A DNA stretch of 64,000 nucleotides. Origin: Serratia sp. PL17. Its GTDB lineage: Bacteria; Pseudomonadota; Gammaproteobacteria; Enterobacterales; Enterobacteriaceae. The stretch spans positions 1-64,000 of the forward strand of contig NZ_JAFIBY010000011.1 of NCBI RefSeq assembly GCF_017832355.1, in the 5' to 3' direction. Positions 51,141-60,324 of the stretch are shown in pieces. Below the pieces are notes generated by a model, which ran no database searches, was not told the origin of the DNA, and saw only the letters and a program-made list of their open reading frames with translations. The translations under genes were made by a program, and so were the position numbers. The first letter of the stretch is position 1. Each line of letters starts with the position of its first letter.

Positions 51141-51812
51141 ATGAAAAAACAACGCTTGTGCGTTGCCGCAGCGGTCCTGGCAGCAGGCCTGTTGCTGGCA
51201 GGTTGTGCATCAAAAGTAACAACAACAGAGCAGTACTCAGGATTCCTGTCTGATTACAGTAAATTGCAGGAAACCAGCTCACCAAGCGGCCATAAAACGC
51301 TACGCTGGATCGATCCTAACTTTAAAGAATCCAACTATCGGGGTGTCTATTTTACCCCCATAGTCTATTACCCCGAGGCGAAACCTAACGCCCGCATCAG
51401 CCAACAGACGCTAGACAAAATTAGGCACTACACCGACAAAAGTTTGAGAAAAGCGGTAGCCGAGCGCACCACCATACTCAATAGCCCTGCGGGGCCTCGC
51501 GTATTGATCGCCAAAGTGGCGATTACGGCTGTCTCTGCCGAAAATGAAGATATGAAATTCTATGAAGTGGTGCCGGTTGCCGCAGTGGTTGCCAGCACCA
51601 TGGCCGCAACGGGCCACCGGACGCAAAACACGACGCTGTTCCTCGAAGCTGAGTTGATCGATCAGGATACCGGTAAGACCGTACTGGAAGTCGTACGCAA
51701 GAGTTACGGCAGAACTGTCAGCAATGACAGTGCACCCGTGACGGAAGAAGAAGTCAAAGCCGCAATCGATGAAATGGTCGCCGACACGGTCGCGTTCCCG
51801 AAACAGGGCTAA
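51141..51812 (+). CDS. DUF3313 lipoprotein
   Basis: The 223-residue protein carries a lipoprotein signal (MKKQRLCVAAAVLAAGLLLAGC, lipobox LAGC, acylated Cys-22). The residue after it is Ala, so outer-membrane sorting is expected. The mature part fits the DUF3313 family (SGFLSDYSKL, TLRWIDPNF, YFTPIVYYP, LEAELIDQDTGKTVLEVVRK). Function unknown. It stands between the CHAD gene and cysE with its own promoter-sized gap, and a shared terminator follows. Confidence 0.85.
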   Translation: MKKQRLCVAAAVLAAGLLLAGCASKVTTTEQYSGFLSDYSKLQETSSPSGHKTLRWIDPNFKESNYRGVYFTPIVYYPEAKPNARISQQTLDKIRHYTDKSLRKAVAERTTILNSPAGPRVLIAKVAITAVSAENEDMKFYEVVPVAAVVASTMAATGHRTQNTTLFLEAELIDQDTGKTVLEVVRKSYGRTVSNDSAPVTEEEVKAAIDEMVADTVAFPKQG

Positions 51813-51834
51813 GCTTCCTTCGCAGAAATAAAGC

Positions 51835-51860
51835 ACAGGGGGAGCCAAAGCTCCCCCTGT
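51835..51860. terminator. Bidirectional terminator, DUF3313 gene/cysE
   Basis: ACAGGGGGAGC - CAAA - GCTCCCCCTGT, an 11-bp perfect stem followed by TTTG on the plus strand, between convergent genes. Confidence 0.82.
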
Positions 51861-51881
51861 TTGATGTGTTATGCGAAAGGG

Positions 51882-52703
51882 TTAAATACCGTCGCCGTAC
51901 TCAAATCCATGGTTGTTACCGTTGAAGTACTGATCCATATCCATGGATGGCGTATCGCTTTCCGGTCGACCGACAAGACGTGCTGGTACACCAGCCGCCG
52001 TCGTATGCGGCGGTACCGATTGCAGCACTACCGAGCCAGCGCCAATTTTTGCGCCTTTACCCACTTCGATATTGCCGAGAATTTTAGCGCCGGCGCCAAT
52101 CATCACACCTTCACGGATCTTCGGATGGCGATCGCCACTGGTTTTCCCGGTACCGCCAAGGGTGACAGACTGCAGAATAGACACGTTATTTTCTACCACG
52201 GCCGTTTCACCGATCACAATGCCGGTAGCGTGGTCGAGCATGATGCCGCAGCCAATAGTGGCGGCCGGATGGATATCCACGCCAAAGGCGACCGAAATCT
52301 GGTTTTGTAGATAAATAGCCAGCGCCTGTCGCCCTTGCAACCAGAGCCAGTGGCCAATGCGATAGGCTTGCAGTGCATGGAAGCCTTTCAGATACAGCAG
52401 AGGGGTAGAATATTTATCGACGGCCGGGTCGCGTAGGCGCACCGCCAGAATATCGCGAGCTGCCGAAGCGATCATTTGCTGATCGGCAAAATAGGCGTCT
52501 TCCACCACTTCGCGCACCGCAATGGCCGGCATAATTGGATTCGCCAGCTTATTTGCCAGAATATAGCTGAGTGCGCCCCCCAGATTGTCGTGCTTGAGCA
52601 GCGTCGCATGGTAAAAGCTAGCCAGCATCGGTTCACATTCAGCCAGCCCTCTCGCCTCTGATTTGATGCTATTCCAGACCTGCTCTAACTCTTCTGACGA
52701 CAT
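51882..52703 (-). CDS. cysE: Serine O-acetyltransferase CysE
   Basis: This enzyme makes O-acetylserine, the first step of cysteine synthesis, and is feedback-inhibited by cysteine. At 273 residues it equals E. coli. An N-terminal helical domain is followed by a left-handed beta-helix of hexapeptide repeats (IGCGIMLDHATGIVIGE, IREGVMIGAGAKILG) with the catalytic HAT motif; the C-terminal tail that docks in O-acetylserine sulfhydrylase ends in GDGI. The start MSSEELEQVW follows GAGAGG; 37 upstream codons are rejected. Confidence 0.97.
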   Translation of the reverse strand: MSSEELEQVWNSIKSEARGLAECEPMLASFYHATLLKHDNLGGALSYILANKLANPIMPAIAVREVVEDAYFADQQMIASAARDILAVRLRDPAVDKYSTPLLYLKGFHALQAYRIGHWLWLQGRQALAIYLQNQISVAFGVDIHPAATIGCGIMLDHATGIVIGETAVVENNVSILQSVTLGGTGKTSGDRHPKIREGVMIGAGAKILGNIEVGKGAKIGAGSVVLQSVPPHTTAAGVPARLVGRPESDTPSMDMDQYFNGNNHGFEYGDGI

Positions 52704-52770
52704 CGGGTTCCTCTCCGCCTTGCAAAACAGGCCACCGCATCGCATCGCGATCAAGTGGCCCAAAACAATT

Positions 52771-52793
52771 GCTGGGTCGGCATGCCGCCCAGC
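52771..52793 (-). terminator. Candidate hairpin between gpsA and cysE
   Basis: On the minus strand GCTGGGCGGC - AT - GCCGACCCAGC (one bulged base) is followed by AATTGTTTTG. It could terminate or attenuate the yibN-grxC-secB-gpsA transcript before cysE. Confidence 0.45.
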
Positions 52794-52837
52794 ATATCGG
52801 TTTATACCCGTCAAATGTTAAGCCACAGGGTTATAAA

Positions 52838-53857
52838 TTACCCGCTGTGCTTTTCATCTTTTCTGGTGCGCCCTAACAGGCTCAGAGCGGCTTCCCGGGC
52901 ATTTTTATGGCAATACAACACCTGGTAAATCTGTTCGGTAATCGGCATTTCCACGCCGTAGCGTTGTGCCAACGCCAATACCTCTTTGGTATTGCGATAG
53001 CCTTCGACAACCTGGCCGATGCTGTCCTGCGCTTCTTGCACGCCTTTCCCCTGCCCCAGCATAATACCGAAGCGACGGTTGCGCGATTGATTATCGGTGC
53101 AGGTTAACACCAAATCGCCCAGACCAGCCATGCCCATAAAGGTCGAAGGATCAGCCCCCAGAGCCGAGCCGAGGCGGCTCATTTCCGTCAGGCCGCGAGT
53201 AATCAATGCAGTACGTGCGTTAGCACCAAAACCGATGCCGTCTGACATGCCGGCGCCGATGGCAATCACGTTCTTCACGGCCCCGCCCAGCTGTACACCG
53301 ATAAAATCGGGATTGCTGTAAACGCGGAAGCTTTTGCCACAGTGCAGCAACAGTTGCAGATCTTCGGCAAACTGCGCATCTGTGGAGGCCAATGCAATCG
53401 CGGTCGGCAAACCCGCAGCCAGTTCTTTGGCGAACGTCGGCCCTGAGACCACCGCCAGCGGGATAGCATCACCTAGCGCTTCACGTGCTACGTCCTGCAA
53501 CAACCGGCCCGTTTCCGCTTCCAGCCCCTTGGTCGCCCACACGATGCGGGCATCCGGGCGCAGATGGGGTTTTAACTGACGCAGCACATCGCCGAACACA
53601 TGACTGGGTACCACCACCAGCACATCGCGGCTGGCAGCCAGCGCTTGCGCCAGATCGGCTTCGAGCAATAACGTGTCGGGGAAAGCGACGTCGGGAAGAA
53701 ATGCCTGGTTGCAGCGATCGCGCTGCATTTTTTGAATCTGCTCGGGGTTATGGCCCCACAGCACCACAGAGTGGCCATTACGCGCCAGCGTAATGGCTAA
53801 TGCGGTGCCGTACGAGCCGGCACCGATAACGGTCATTGAAGCATTGACGGTGTTCAT
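52838..53857 (-). CDS. gpsA: sn-Glycerol-3-phosphate dehydrogenase [NAD(P)+] GpsA
   Basis: The biosynthetic enzyme reduces dihydroxyacetone phosphate to glycerol-3-phosphate for phospholipids. At 339 residues it equals E. coli. The Rossmann motif [16 protein letters not shown] is at the N terminus, the catalytic Lys lies in [14 protein letters not shown], and GLGDLVLTC is conserved. Its ATG shares one base with the secB stop (TGATG), so translation is coupled. Confidence 0.97.
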   Translation of the reverse strand: MNTVNASMTVIGAGSYGTALAITLARNGHSVVLWGHNPEQIQKMQRDRCNQAFLPDVAFPDTLLLEADLAQALAASRDVLVVVPSHVFGDVLRQLKPHLRPDARIVWATKGLEAETGRLLQDVAREALGDAIPLAVVSGPTFAKELAAGLPTAIALASTDAQFAEDLQLLLHCGKSFRVYSNPDFIGVQLGGAVKNVIAIGAGMSDGIGFGANARTALITRGLTEMSRLGSALGADPSTFMGMAGLGDLVLTCTDNQSRNRRFGIMLGQGKGVQEAQDSIGQVVEGYRNTKEVLALAQRYGVEMPITEQIYQVLYCHKNAREAALSLLGRTRKDEKHSG

Positions 53858-54327
53858 CAGGCATCCTGATGTGGTGCGGCACCTTCGCCTTCCGCCTGCT
53901 GTTGCAGATAGTTCATGAACAGCGCGTCAAAGTTAACCGGTGCCAGGTTCAACTGCGGGAATGTACCGCGAGAAACCAGGCTGGTGATGCACTCACGTGC
54001 ATACGGGAACAGAATGTTCGGGCAGTATGCACCCAGGCAATGCGCCAGCTGCGTACCATCGATACCCGCTACGGAGAAGATGCCCGCCTGCTGCACTTCA
54101 CACAGGAACGCAGTTTCTTCACCCAGAGATGCAGTCACGGTTACGCGCAGTACAACTTCATACACTTCGTCAGCCAACTGGCTGGAAGCTGTATCTAGAT
54201 CCAGTTTAACTTCCGGCTGCCATTCTTGCTGGAAAACCTGCGGAGCGTTTGGCGCTTCGAAGGAGATATCCTTGGTGTAAATGCGCTGAATCTGGAAAGC
54301 CATCTCTGTGCTGTTTTGTTCTGACAT
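53857..54327 (-). CDS. secB: Protein-export chaperone SecB
   Basis: The 156-residue tetrameric chaperone keeps preproteins unfolded and hands them to SecA. It is near-identical to E. coli (155), with [19 protein letters not shown] and the acidic SecA-contact strand [13 protein letters not shown]. It lies between grxC (59-nt gap) and gpsA (1-nt overlap). Confidence 0.97.
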   Translation of the reverse strand: MSEQNSTEMAFQIQRIYTKDISFEAPNAPQVFQQEWQPEVKLDLDTASSQLADEVYEVVLRVTVTASLGEETAFLCEVQQAGIFSVAGIDGTQLAHCLGAYCPNILFPYARECITSLVSRGTFPQLNLAPVNFDALFMNYLQQQAEGEGAAPHQDA

Positions 54328-54386
54328 GTGTGTAATACCCTTGGTTAAACGTCCTTATTGACACTCAGTAACCGGCAGCCGCCCGC

Positions 54387-54635
54387 TTAAAGCAGCGGAT
54401 CCAGACCACCACGAGTATCGAGTTCATATAAATCATCGCAGCCGCCGATATGTTGGCCATCGATGAAAATCTGAGGCACGGTGGTGCGCCCACTGCGCGC
54501 AATCATCGCTTCGCGTTTTTCATTATCGCCATCAATGGCGATTTCGTTAAACGCAGCGCCCTTACTGTTCAGCAACGCTTTGGCGCGATGGCAGAACGGG
54601 CAGGTCGCTTTGGTGTAGATATCAATGTTAGCCAT
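54387..54635 (-). CDS. grxC: Glutaredoxin 3 GrxC
   Basis: This 82-residue monothiol/dithiol glutaredoxin has the CPFC redox pair at residues 12-15, the cis-proline TVPQIF, and GG motif IGGCDDL. It reduces disulfides with glutathione. It is one residue shorter than E. coli. Preceded by yibN (28-nt gap) and followed by secB in the same transcription direction. Confidence 0.97.
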   Translation of the reverse strand: MANIDIYTKATCPFCHRAKALLNSKGAAFNEIAIDGDNEKREAMIARSGRTTVPQIFIDGQHIGGCDDLYELDTRGGLDPLL

Positions 54636-54663
54636 GAATTACCACCTCAAATACGTTAAACAA

Positions 54664-55098
54664 TTACTTACCGCGCACCAGTGGCAGGTTTTCCCCGCTC
54701 CAGCCGGCAATGCCGTCTTTCAGCGTAGTGACGTTTTCGAAACCGGCTTTGCTCAGATTTTCTGCAGGTTCGCGGGAGGTAGTGCCATTGGCACAAACCA
54801 CGATGATTGGCTGAGCCTTGTGTTTTTCCAGCTCGCCCAAGCTGCCGCTTTTGATTTCGCTGGCGGTCAGGTTGATGGCGTTGGCCAGGTGGCCTCTGCG
54901 GAAATCATCACGGCTGCGGGTATCTACCACAACGGCATCTTCTTTATTAATCAGGCGAGTGGCTTCACCACGGGTGATCTCTTTCACCTTTGAGAAACGG
55001 CTCTTGAACGTCATGACGATCACCGCAACCAGCAGGGCAATCCAGGCCAGGCTCAGTATGGGATGCTTGCTAACGAATTGCATAATTTCTTGCAGCAT
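54664..55098 (-). CDS. yibN: Membrane-anchored rhodanese-like protein YibN
   Basis: The 144-residue protein has one N-terminal membrane helix (about 13-31, [18 protein letters not shown]) and a cytoplasmic rhodanese domain (about 38-140). At the active-site loop it reads [11 protein letters not shown] with Cys-102 present, whereas E. coli YibN has a different loop (VVDGSGMQC), so sulfurtransferase activity is more plausible here. The start ATG ([10 protein letters not shown]) was chosen by homology; a TTG four codons upstream is the alternative. First gene of the yibN-grxC-secB-gpsA set. Confidence 0.93.
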   Translation of the reverse strand: MLQEIMQFVSKHPILSLAWIALLVAVIVMTFKSRFSKVKEITRGEATRLINKEDAVVVDTRSRDDFRRGHLANAINLTASEIKSGSLGELEKHKAQPIIVVCANGTTSREPAENLSKAGFENVTTLKDGIAGWSGENLPLVRGK

Positions 55099-55326
55099 GG
55101 GGTATAACAACTCCCGTCAGTTAAGGGAAAAAATAACTCAAGGTTCCAGAGTATACCTGCCGAGTGCAGCAAATACAGCCAATAAGCAAGCGCTATTGCA
55201 GAAACTGCGGGCCACGCTGAGAAATTCTCGGTGTCAGAGCATAAAAGGCCGCCTTGTTCACTGCAACTTTGATCTCTCTGGGCTCTTTTTAAGCGGCCAC
55301 GTTGTAAAATCAGGCAGTTTTCGAGG

Positions 55327-55368
55327 GTGAATAGCCATCAACCCGATCGCGGATTGATGGCTATTCAC
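55327..55368. promoter_or_regulatory. Perfect 15-bp inverted repeat in the yibN-gpmM region
   Basis: GTGAATAGCCATCAA (55327-55341) is exactly mirrored by TTGATGGCTATTCAC (55354-55368) around a 12-nt centre. It lies 30 bp before the gpmM ATG, so the gpmM transcript would carry a stable hairpin just ahead of the SD (GAGG, 55386-55389). There is no T-tract. The rest of the 300-bp gap (55099-55398) shows no gene or other clear site. Confidence 0.7.
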
Positions 55369-55398
55369 AACTTAGAAGTTCATAACGAGGTTAATGCA

Positions 55399-56943
55399 AT
55401 GTCGAGTAACAAAAAGCCGATGGTACTGGTGATTCTGGACGGTTATGGCCACCGCGAGGAGCAACAGGACAACGCCATTCTGAACGCAAAAACACCGGTG
55501 ATGGATCGTCTGTGGCAACAGCAGCCGCACACACTGATCGCCGCGTCTGGACTGGATGTCGGCCTGCCTGACGGCCAAATGGGCAACTCTGAAGTTGGTC
55601 ATGTCAACTTGGGCGCCGGGCGCATTGTTTATCAGGACCTGACGCGACTGGACAAGGAAATAAAAGAAGGTGATTTCTTCACCAACGCAACGCTGACGGC
55701 CGCGGTCGATAAAGCCGTTCAAGCAGGCAAGGCGGTGCATATCATGGGGCTGTTGTCACCGGGCGGTGTACACAGCCACGAAGACCATATTATGGCGATG
55801 ATTGAACTGGCCTCACAGCGCGGTGCCAAAGCCGTTTATCTGCACGCTTTTCTGGATGGCCGTGATACCCCGCCACGCAGTGCAGAAACCTCCCTGCAAC
55901 GCTTTAGCGACGCCTTTGCCAAATTGGGTACCGGGCGCATTGCGTCGCTGATTGGCCGCTATTACGCCATGGACCGTGATAACCGCTGGGACCGCGTGCA
56001 ACTGGCCTATGACCTGCTGACTCAGGCCAAGGGCGAATACGTTGCCGACAACGCGGTTGCTGCCCTGCAGGCGGCCTATCAGCGCGGTGAAAACGACGAA
56101 TTCGTGAAGCCGACTGTACTCCAGGCTGCGGGAGAAGCGGCCGCCGAGCTCAATGACGGCGACGCACTGATTTTCATGAACTTCCGCGCCGATCGTGCAC
56201 GTCAGATCGTTCGCGCCTTCGTCAATACAGATTTCGACGGTTTCCCGCGCGACAACGTCATCAACTTTGGTGATTTCGTCATGCTGACCGAATACGCCGC
56301 CGATATCAAAACCCCCTGCGCCTATCCACCGGCATCGCTGAACAACACCTTCGGCGAATGGTTGATGAAGCATGACAAAACGCAACTGCGTATCTCGGAA
56401 ACCGAAAAATACGCGCACGTGACTTTCTTCTATAACGGTGGCGTTGAAGAACCTTTCGCTGGGGAAGATCGGGTTCTGGTCAATTCACCGAAGGTCGCTA
56501 CCTATGATTTGCAACCTGAAATGAGTGCCGCAGAGCTGACCGACAAACTGCTGAGCGCCATTGGCAGCGGCAAATACGACGCCATCATCTGTAATTACCC
56601 TAATGGTGACATGGTGGGGCACACCGGCGTCTATGACGCGGCAGTGAAGGCGGTAGAAACGCTGGATAACTGCATCGCTCAGGTTGTCGAGGCGGTTAAG
56701 GCCGCCGATGGGCAGCTGCTGATCACCGCCGATCACGGCAACGCCGAACAAATGCGCGATCCGGCAACCGGTCAGGCTCATACCGCCCACACCAGCTTGC
56801 CCGTGCCGTTGATTTACATCGGCAAGCCTGCCAGCGCAGTCAATGGGGGCAAGCTTTCCGACATCGCACCAACCATGCTGACTCTGATGGGAATGGAAAT
56901 CCCGCAAGAGATGACTGGTAAGCCGCTGTTCATCGTGGAATAA
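55399..56943 (+). CDS. gpmM: 2,3-bisphosphoglycerate-independent phosphoglycerate mutase GpmM
   Basis: This Mn2+-dependent mutase interconverts 3- and 2-phosphoglycerate. At 514 residues it equals E. coli (also called GpmI/YibO). The phosphoserine Ser-64 lies in [17 protein letters not shown], metal motifs are VILDGYG and [11 protein letters not shown]. The start [12 protein letters not shown] follows GAGG; 24 upstream codons contain the inverted repeat and are rejected. First gene before envC-yibQ. Confidence 0.97.
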   Translation: MSSNKKPMVLVILDGYGHREEQQDNAILNAKTPVMDRLWQQQPHTLIAASGLDVGLPDGQMGNSEVGHVNLGAGRIVYQDLTRLDKEIKEGDFFTNATLTAAVDKAVQAGKAVHIMGLLSPGGVHSHEDHIMAMIELASQRGAKAVYLHAFLDGRDTPPRSAETSLQRFSDAFAKLGTGRIASLIGRYYAMDRDNRWDRVQLAYDLLTQAKGEYVADNAVAALQAAYQRGENDEFVKPTVLQAAGEAAAELNDGDALIFMNFRADRARQIVRAFVNTDFDGFPRDNVINFGDFVMLTEYAADIKTPCAYPPASLNNTFGEWLMKHDKTQLRISETEKYAHVTFFYNGGVEEPFAGEDRVLVNSPKVATYDLQPEMSAAELTDKLLSAIGSGKYDAIICNYPNGDMVGHTGVYDAAVKAVETLDNCIAQVVEAVKAADGQLLITADHGNAEQMRDPATGQAHTAHTSLPVPLIYIGKPASAVNGGKLSDIAPTMLTLMGMEIPQEMTGKPLFIVE

Positions 56944-56952
56944 TCCTTCCCT

Positions 56953-58287
56953 ATGAGGGAAAAGGCGTTTTTTGCACTATCAAGGGTAACCCGAAGCGCA
57001 AACACAGGCAGCCAATCGCTGCCTGAACGCACTGCGCCAAGGAAGTTAACCACCATGTGCGCCAGCGTATTTTACGCTGGCGTCTTGTTGTTGCCGCTCG
57101 CCAGCCAGGCTGCGGAAGACAACAAATCCCAACTCAAAGACATCCAGCAAAGTATCGCCGAGAAAGAAAAGGCGGTTAAGCAGCAGCAACAACAGCGCAG
57201 CTCTTTGCAGGATCAACTGAAGCAGCAAGAAAAAACTATCGCACAGGCAAGCCGCCTGTTACGCGACACGCAAGGCACATTGAACCAGTTGGGGAAAGAC
57301 ATCTCCGGTTTGAACGCTTCAATTGCCAAGCTGCAAAAACAGCAATCCACCCAGCAGAATATCCTCGCAAAACAGCTTGATGCTGCCTTCCGACAAGGCC
57401 AGCACAGCGCAGTGCAATTGGTTCTTAGTGGTGAAGAGAGCCAGCGCAGCGAGCGTATTTTGGCCTACTTCGGCTACCTGAACGAAGCACGGCAAAAAAC
57501 GATTGAAGAACTCAAGCAAACCCGTGCCGAACTGGCGAAGCAGAAAACAACGCTAGTGGCCAAGCAAGGCCAGCAAAAATCGCTGTTAGGCGAGCAACAA
57601 ACACAGCAGCAAAAGCTGGAGCAGGCACGCGGCGCACGTAAGAAAACGCTAACCGCACTCGAAGCCTCGCTGGAAAAAGATCAGCAACGTCTGGTGGAAC
57701 TACGCCAGAACGAAACCCGCATGCGAGACCAGATTGCACGTGCCGAACGTGAAGCCCGTGCTCGTGCTGAACGCGAAGCACGTGAAGCGGCAAAGGTACG
57801 TGAACAGGTTCGTGTTAAAGAGCAGCAAGCGAAAAAAACCGGCACCAGCTATAAACCAAGCGAAGCCGACCGCTCGCTGATGGCCCGGACCGGCGGCCTG
57901 GGCCGACCAAACGGGCAAGCAATATGGCCAGTACGCGGCCGCACTCTGCACGGTTTTGGCGAACAACTGCAAGGTGAGTTACGCTGGAAAGGTATGGTCA
58001 TTGAGGCCAGAGAAGGCAGCGAAGTAAAAGCGATCGCCGATGGCCGCGTATTGCTGGCCGACTGGCTGCAAGGTTATGGGCTGGTTGTCGTCATCGAACA
58101 CGGTAAGGGTGACATGAGCCTGTATGGCTATAACCAAAGTGCACTGGTCAACGTCGGTGCGCAGGTGCGAGCAGGTCAACCGATAGCCTTAGTCGGCACC
58201 AGCGGGGGTCAGGGCACACCATCGCTTTATTTCGAAATTCGTCGCCAAGGTCAGGCCGTTAACCCACTACCGTGGTTGGGAAGATAG
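56953..58287 (+). CDS. envC: Murein-hydrolase activator EnvC
   Basis: The periplasmic protein activates AmiA/AmiB during septal splitting under FtsEX control. A signal sequence ends near PLASQA, then a long coiled coil (about 55-300, Gln/Arg-rich) and a C-terminal LytM-fold domain (about 325-444). As in E. coli, LytM zinc ligands are missing (LYGYNQ and LYFEI instead of His motifs), so it is an activator not a peptidase. The ATG at 56953 gives 444 residues but lacks an SD; the ATG at 57055 has AAGGAAG but a signal peptide without basic residues. Confidence 0.93.
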   Translation: MREKAFFALSRVTRSANTGSQSLPERTAPRKLTTMCASVFYAGVLLLPLASQAAEDNKSQLKDIQQSIAEKEKAVKQQQQQRSSLQDQLKQQEKTIAQASRLLRDTQGTLNQLGKDISGLNASIAKLQKQQSTQQNILAKQLDAAFRQGQHSAVQLVLSGEESQRSERILAYFGYLNEARQKTIEELKQTRAELAKQKTTLVAKQGQQKSLLGEQQTQQQKLEQARGARKKTLTALEASLEKDQQRLVELRQNETRMRDQIARAEREARARAEREAREAAKVREQVRVKEQQAKKTGTSYKPSEADRSLMARTGGLGRPNGQAIWPVRGRTLHGFGEQLQGELRWKGMVIEAREGSEVKAIADGRVLLADWLQGYGLVVVIEHGKGDMSLYGYNQSALVNVGAQVRAGQPIALVGTSGGQGTPSLYFEIRRQGQAVNPLPWLGR

Positions 58288-58289
58288 AT

Positions 58290-59258
58290 TTGCGCTATAT
58301 CAAAACCCGTACTGTCGTACTGATTGGCTGTCTGTTGCAAGTCTGCACTGCACAGGCAGGGAAACTGTCCATCGTCATCGATGACGTGGGTTATCGTCCG
58401 CATGAAGAAGGCGCTGTACTGCAAATGCCAACGGCGATATCAGTCGCCGTATTGCCTAATGCCCCCCATGCCCGTTTGATGGCCACCCGCGCCCACAGTC
58501 AGGGCCGCGAAGTGCTGATTCATATGCCAATGGCACCGCTCAGCAAGCAACCGTTGGAACGTGATACATTGCAGCCTTCCATGAGTAGCGAAGAGATCCA
58601 GCGCATTATCCGCAATGCGGTTAATAATGTGCCCTATGCGGTGGGTATGAATAACCATATGGGCAGCGCCATGACGTCTAGCCTGCCAGGCATGCAAAAA
58701 GTCATGCAGGCACTCGACAGTTATCAGCTTTATTTCCTCGACAGCATGACCATCGGTAACAGCCAAGCTACCCGAGCGGCGGCCGGAACGCACGTGAAGG
58801 TCATCAAGCGTAAGGTGTTCCTGGACGATACTGCCAACGAAGCCGATATCCGACGTCAATTCAACCGTGCGGTAGACTTGGCACGCCGTACGGGATCGGC
58901 TATCGCGATTGGTCACCCGCGCCCAGCCACCGTGAAGGTGCTGCAGCAAATGCTACCAACGCTACCAGCGGATATCGTGCTGGTAAAACCCAGCGCATTG
59001 CTCAACGAACCACAGGGCAACAGTAGCGGCGGCAATAATTATGTTCCACCGCCGGTCAAACAGCCGAAACCACAGCCGAAGAACCCGTTCACCGGTGGCA
59101 TCAAGCAGTGTAAGGTCAAGTTGCCGAAAGAAAAAGTCAACGCGAGCACGGTGATTAACGTGATCGGTGAAAGCGTGGCGCAATCGCCAGCGGGGACATT
59201 CATCAAACGCCAGTGGCAACGCTGGACGGACACTGCACCAGCGAAACCAAAAGCATAA
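58290..59258 (+). CDS. yibQ: Divergent polysaccharide deacetylase family protein YibQ
   Basis: This 322-residue exported protein has a signal peptide (RYIKTRTVVLIGCLLQVCTAQA) and a divergent polysaccharide-deacetylase (YibQ/DUF610) domain: KLSIVIDDVGYRP, EVLIHMPMAPLSKQP, GMNNHMGSAMTS, IAIGHPRPATV. The start is uncertain: TTG at 58290 with GGGAAG ahead, or GTG at 58272 inside envC. The C-terminal part has a Pro/Lys-rich stretch (VPPPVKQPKPQPKNP). It follows envC by 2 nt; enzymatic activity is unproven. Confidence 0.9.
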   Translation: MRYIKTRTVVLIGCLLQVCTAQAGKLSIVIDDVGYRPHEEGAVLQMPTAISVAVLPNAPHARLMATRAHSQGREVLIHMPMAPLSKQPLERDTLQPSMSSEEIQRIIRNAVNNVPYAVGMNNHMGSAMTSSLPGMQKVMQALDSYQLYFLDSMTIGNSQATRAAAGTHVKVIKRKVFLDDTANEADIRRQFNRAVDLARRTGSAIAIGHPRPATVKVLQQMLPTLPADIVLVKPSALLNEPQGNSSGGNNYVPPPVKQPKPQPKNPFTGGIKQCKVKLPKEKVNASTVINVIGESVAQSPAGTFIKRQWQRWTDTAPAKPKA

Positions 59259-59285
59259 AAAAAGGCCGGGATTCCGGCCTTTTTT
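59258..59285. terminator. Bidirectional terminator yibQ/tdh
   Basis: Poly-A, GGCCGG - GATT - CCGGCC, poly-T: a strong hairpin usable from both strands between convergent genes. Confidence 0.93.
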
Positions 59286-59289
59286 ACAA

Positions 59290-60315
59290 TCAATCCCAGC
59301 TCAACACCACTTTCCCGGATTGACCGGAACGCATGGCGTCAAAGCCCTCTTGGAACTGGTCGATAGAGAAACGATGGGTAATAATCGGCGTCAGATCCAA
59401 ACCAGACTGGATCAGCGCAGCCATCTTGTACCAGGTTTCAAACATCTCACGGCCGTAAATCCCTTTGATAAACAGCCCTTTGAAGATCACCTGATTCCAG
59501 TCGATCGACATGTCAGACGGCGGAATCCCCAGCATGGCAATGCGGCCACCGTGGTTCATCGCGTTGAGCAGTGAACGGAATGCCGGTGGTGCGCCGGACA
59601 TTTCCAACCCCACGTCGAACCCTTCAGTCATGCCCAATTCAGCCATCACGTCGTTCAGATTTTCTTTGCTGACGTTTACCGCACGGGTCACACCCATTTT
59701 GCGCGCCAAATCCAGACGGTATTCGTTAACATCGGTGATCACCACATGGCGAGCACCAACGTGTTTACACACGGCTGCGGCCATGATGCCGATCGGCCCA
59801 GCACCGGAAACCAGCACATCTTCGCCAACCAGATCAAATGACAGTGCGGTGTGCACCGCATTGCCGAAGGGGTCAAAAATAGACGCCAGCTCATCGGAGA
59901 TATTGTCTGGGATCTTGAACGCGTTAAACGCCGGGATCACCAGATATTCAGCAAACGAACCAGGGCGGTTCACACCGACACCCGTCGTGTTGCGGCACAG
60001 ATGCGTACGGCCGCCACGGCAGTTACGGCAATGGCCGCAGGTGATATGGCCTTCACCGGAAACACGGTCACCGACGTTGAACCCTTTGACTTCCTGACCG
60101 ATGGCAACCACCTCACCCACGTATTCGTGGCCGACCACCATAGGTACCGGGATGGTTTTCTGCGACCATTCATCCCAGTTATAAATATGAACATCGGTAC
60201 CGCAGATCGCAGTTTTACGGATTTTAATCATGATGTCGTTATGGCCCAGCTCCGGCTGAGGCACATCGGTCATCCAAATCCCTTCTTCCGCTTTCAATTT
60301 TGACAATGCTTTCAT
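59290..60315 (-). CDS. tdh: L-threonine 3-dehydrogenase Tdh
   Basis: This zinc- and NAD-dependent enzyme oxidises threonine to 2-amino-3-oxobutyrate. At 341 residues it equals E. coli. Catalytic-zinc residues lie in [13 protein letters not shown] and GHEYVGEVV; the structural zinc cysteines in [15 protein letters not shown]; the NAD motif is [13 protein letters not shown]. It is 9 nt after kbl, forming the kbl-tdh threonine-degradation operon. Confidence 0.98.
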   Translation of the reverse strand: MKALSKLKAEEGIWMTDVPQPELGHNDIMIKIRKTAICGTDVHIYNWDEWSQKTIPVPMVVGHEYVGEVVAIGQEVKGFNVGDRVSGEGHITCGHCRNCRGGRTHLCRNTTGVGVNRPGSFAEYLVIPAFNAFKIPDNISDELASIFDPFGNAVHTALSFDLVGEDVLVSGAGPIGIMAAAVCKHVGARHVVITDVNEYRLDLARKMGVTRAVNVSKENLNDVMAELGMTEGFDVGLEMSGAPPAFRSLLNAMNHGGRIAMLGIPPSDMSIDWNQVIFKGLFIKGIYGREMFETWYKMAALIQSGLDLTPIITHRFSIDQFQEGFDAMRSGQSGKVVLSWD

Positions 60316-60324
60316 GGTTTTACC

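Noticed and set aside
52805-52830. Fragment of the palindromic repeat (ATACCCGTCAAATG) between cysE and gpsA
   Set aside because: Only about nine bases match the repeat end and the rest does not follow; likely chance.
57055-58287. Shorter EnvC starting at the ATG with AAGGAAG upstream
   Set aside because: It would have a signal peptide without any positive charge at its N terminus; the longer form keeps basic residues. Left as an alternative in the envC entry.
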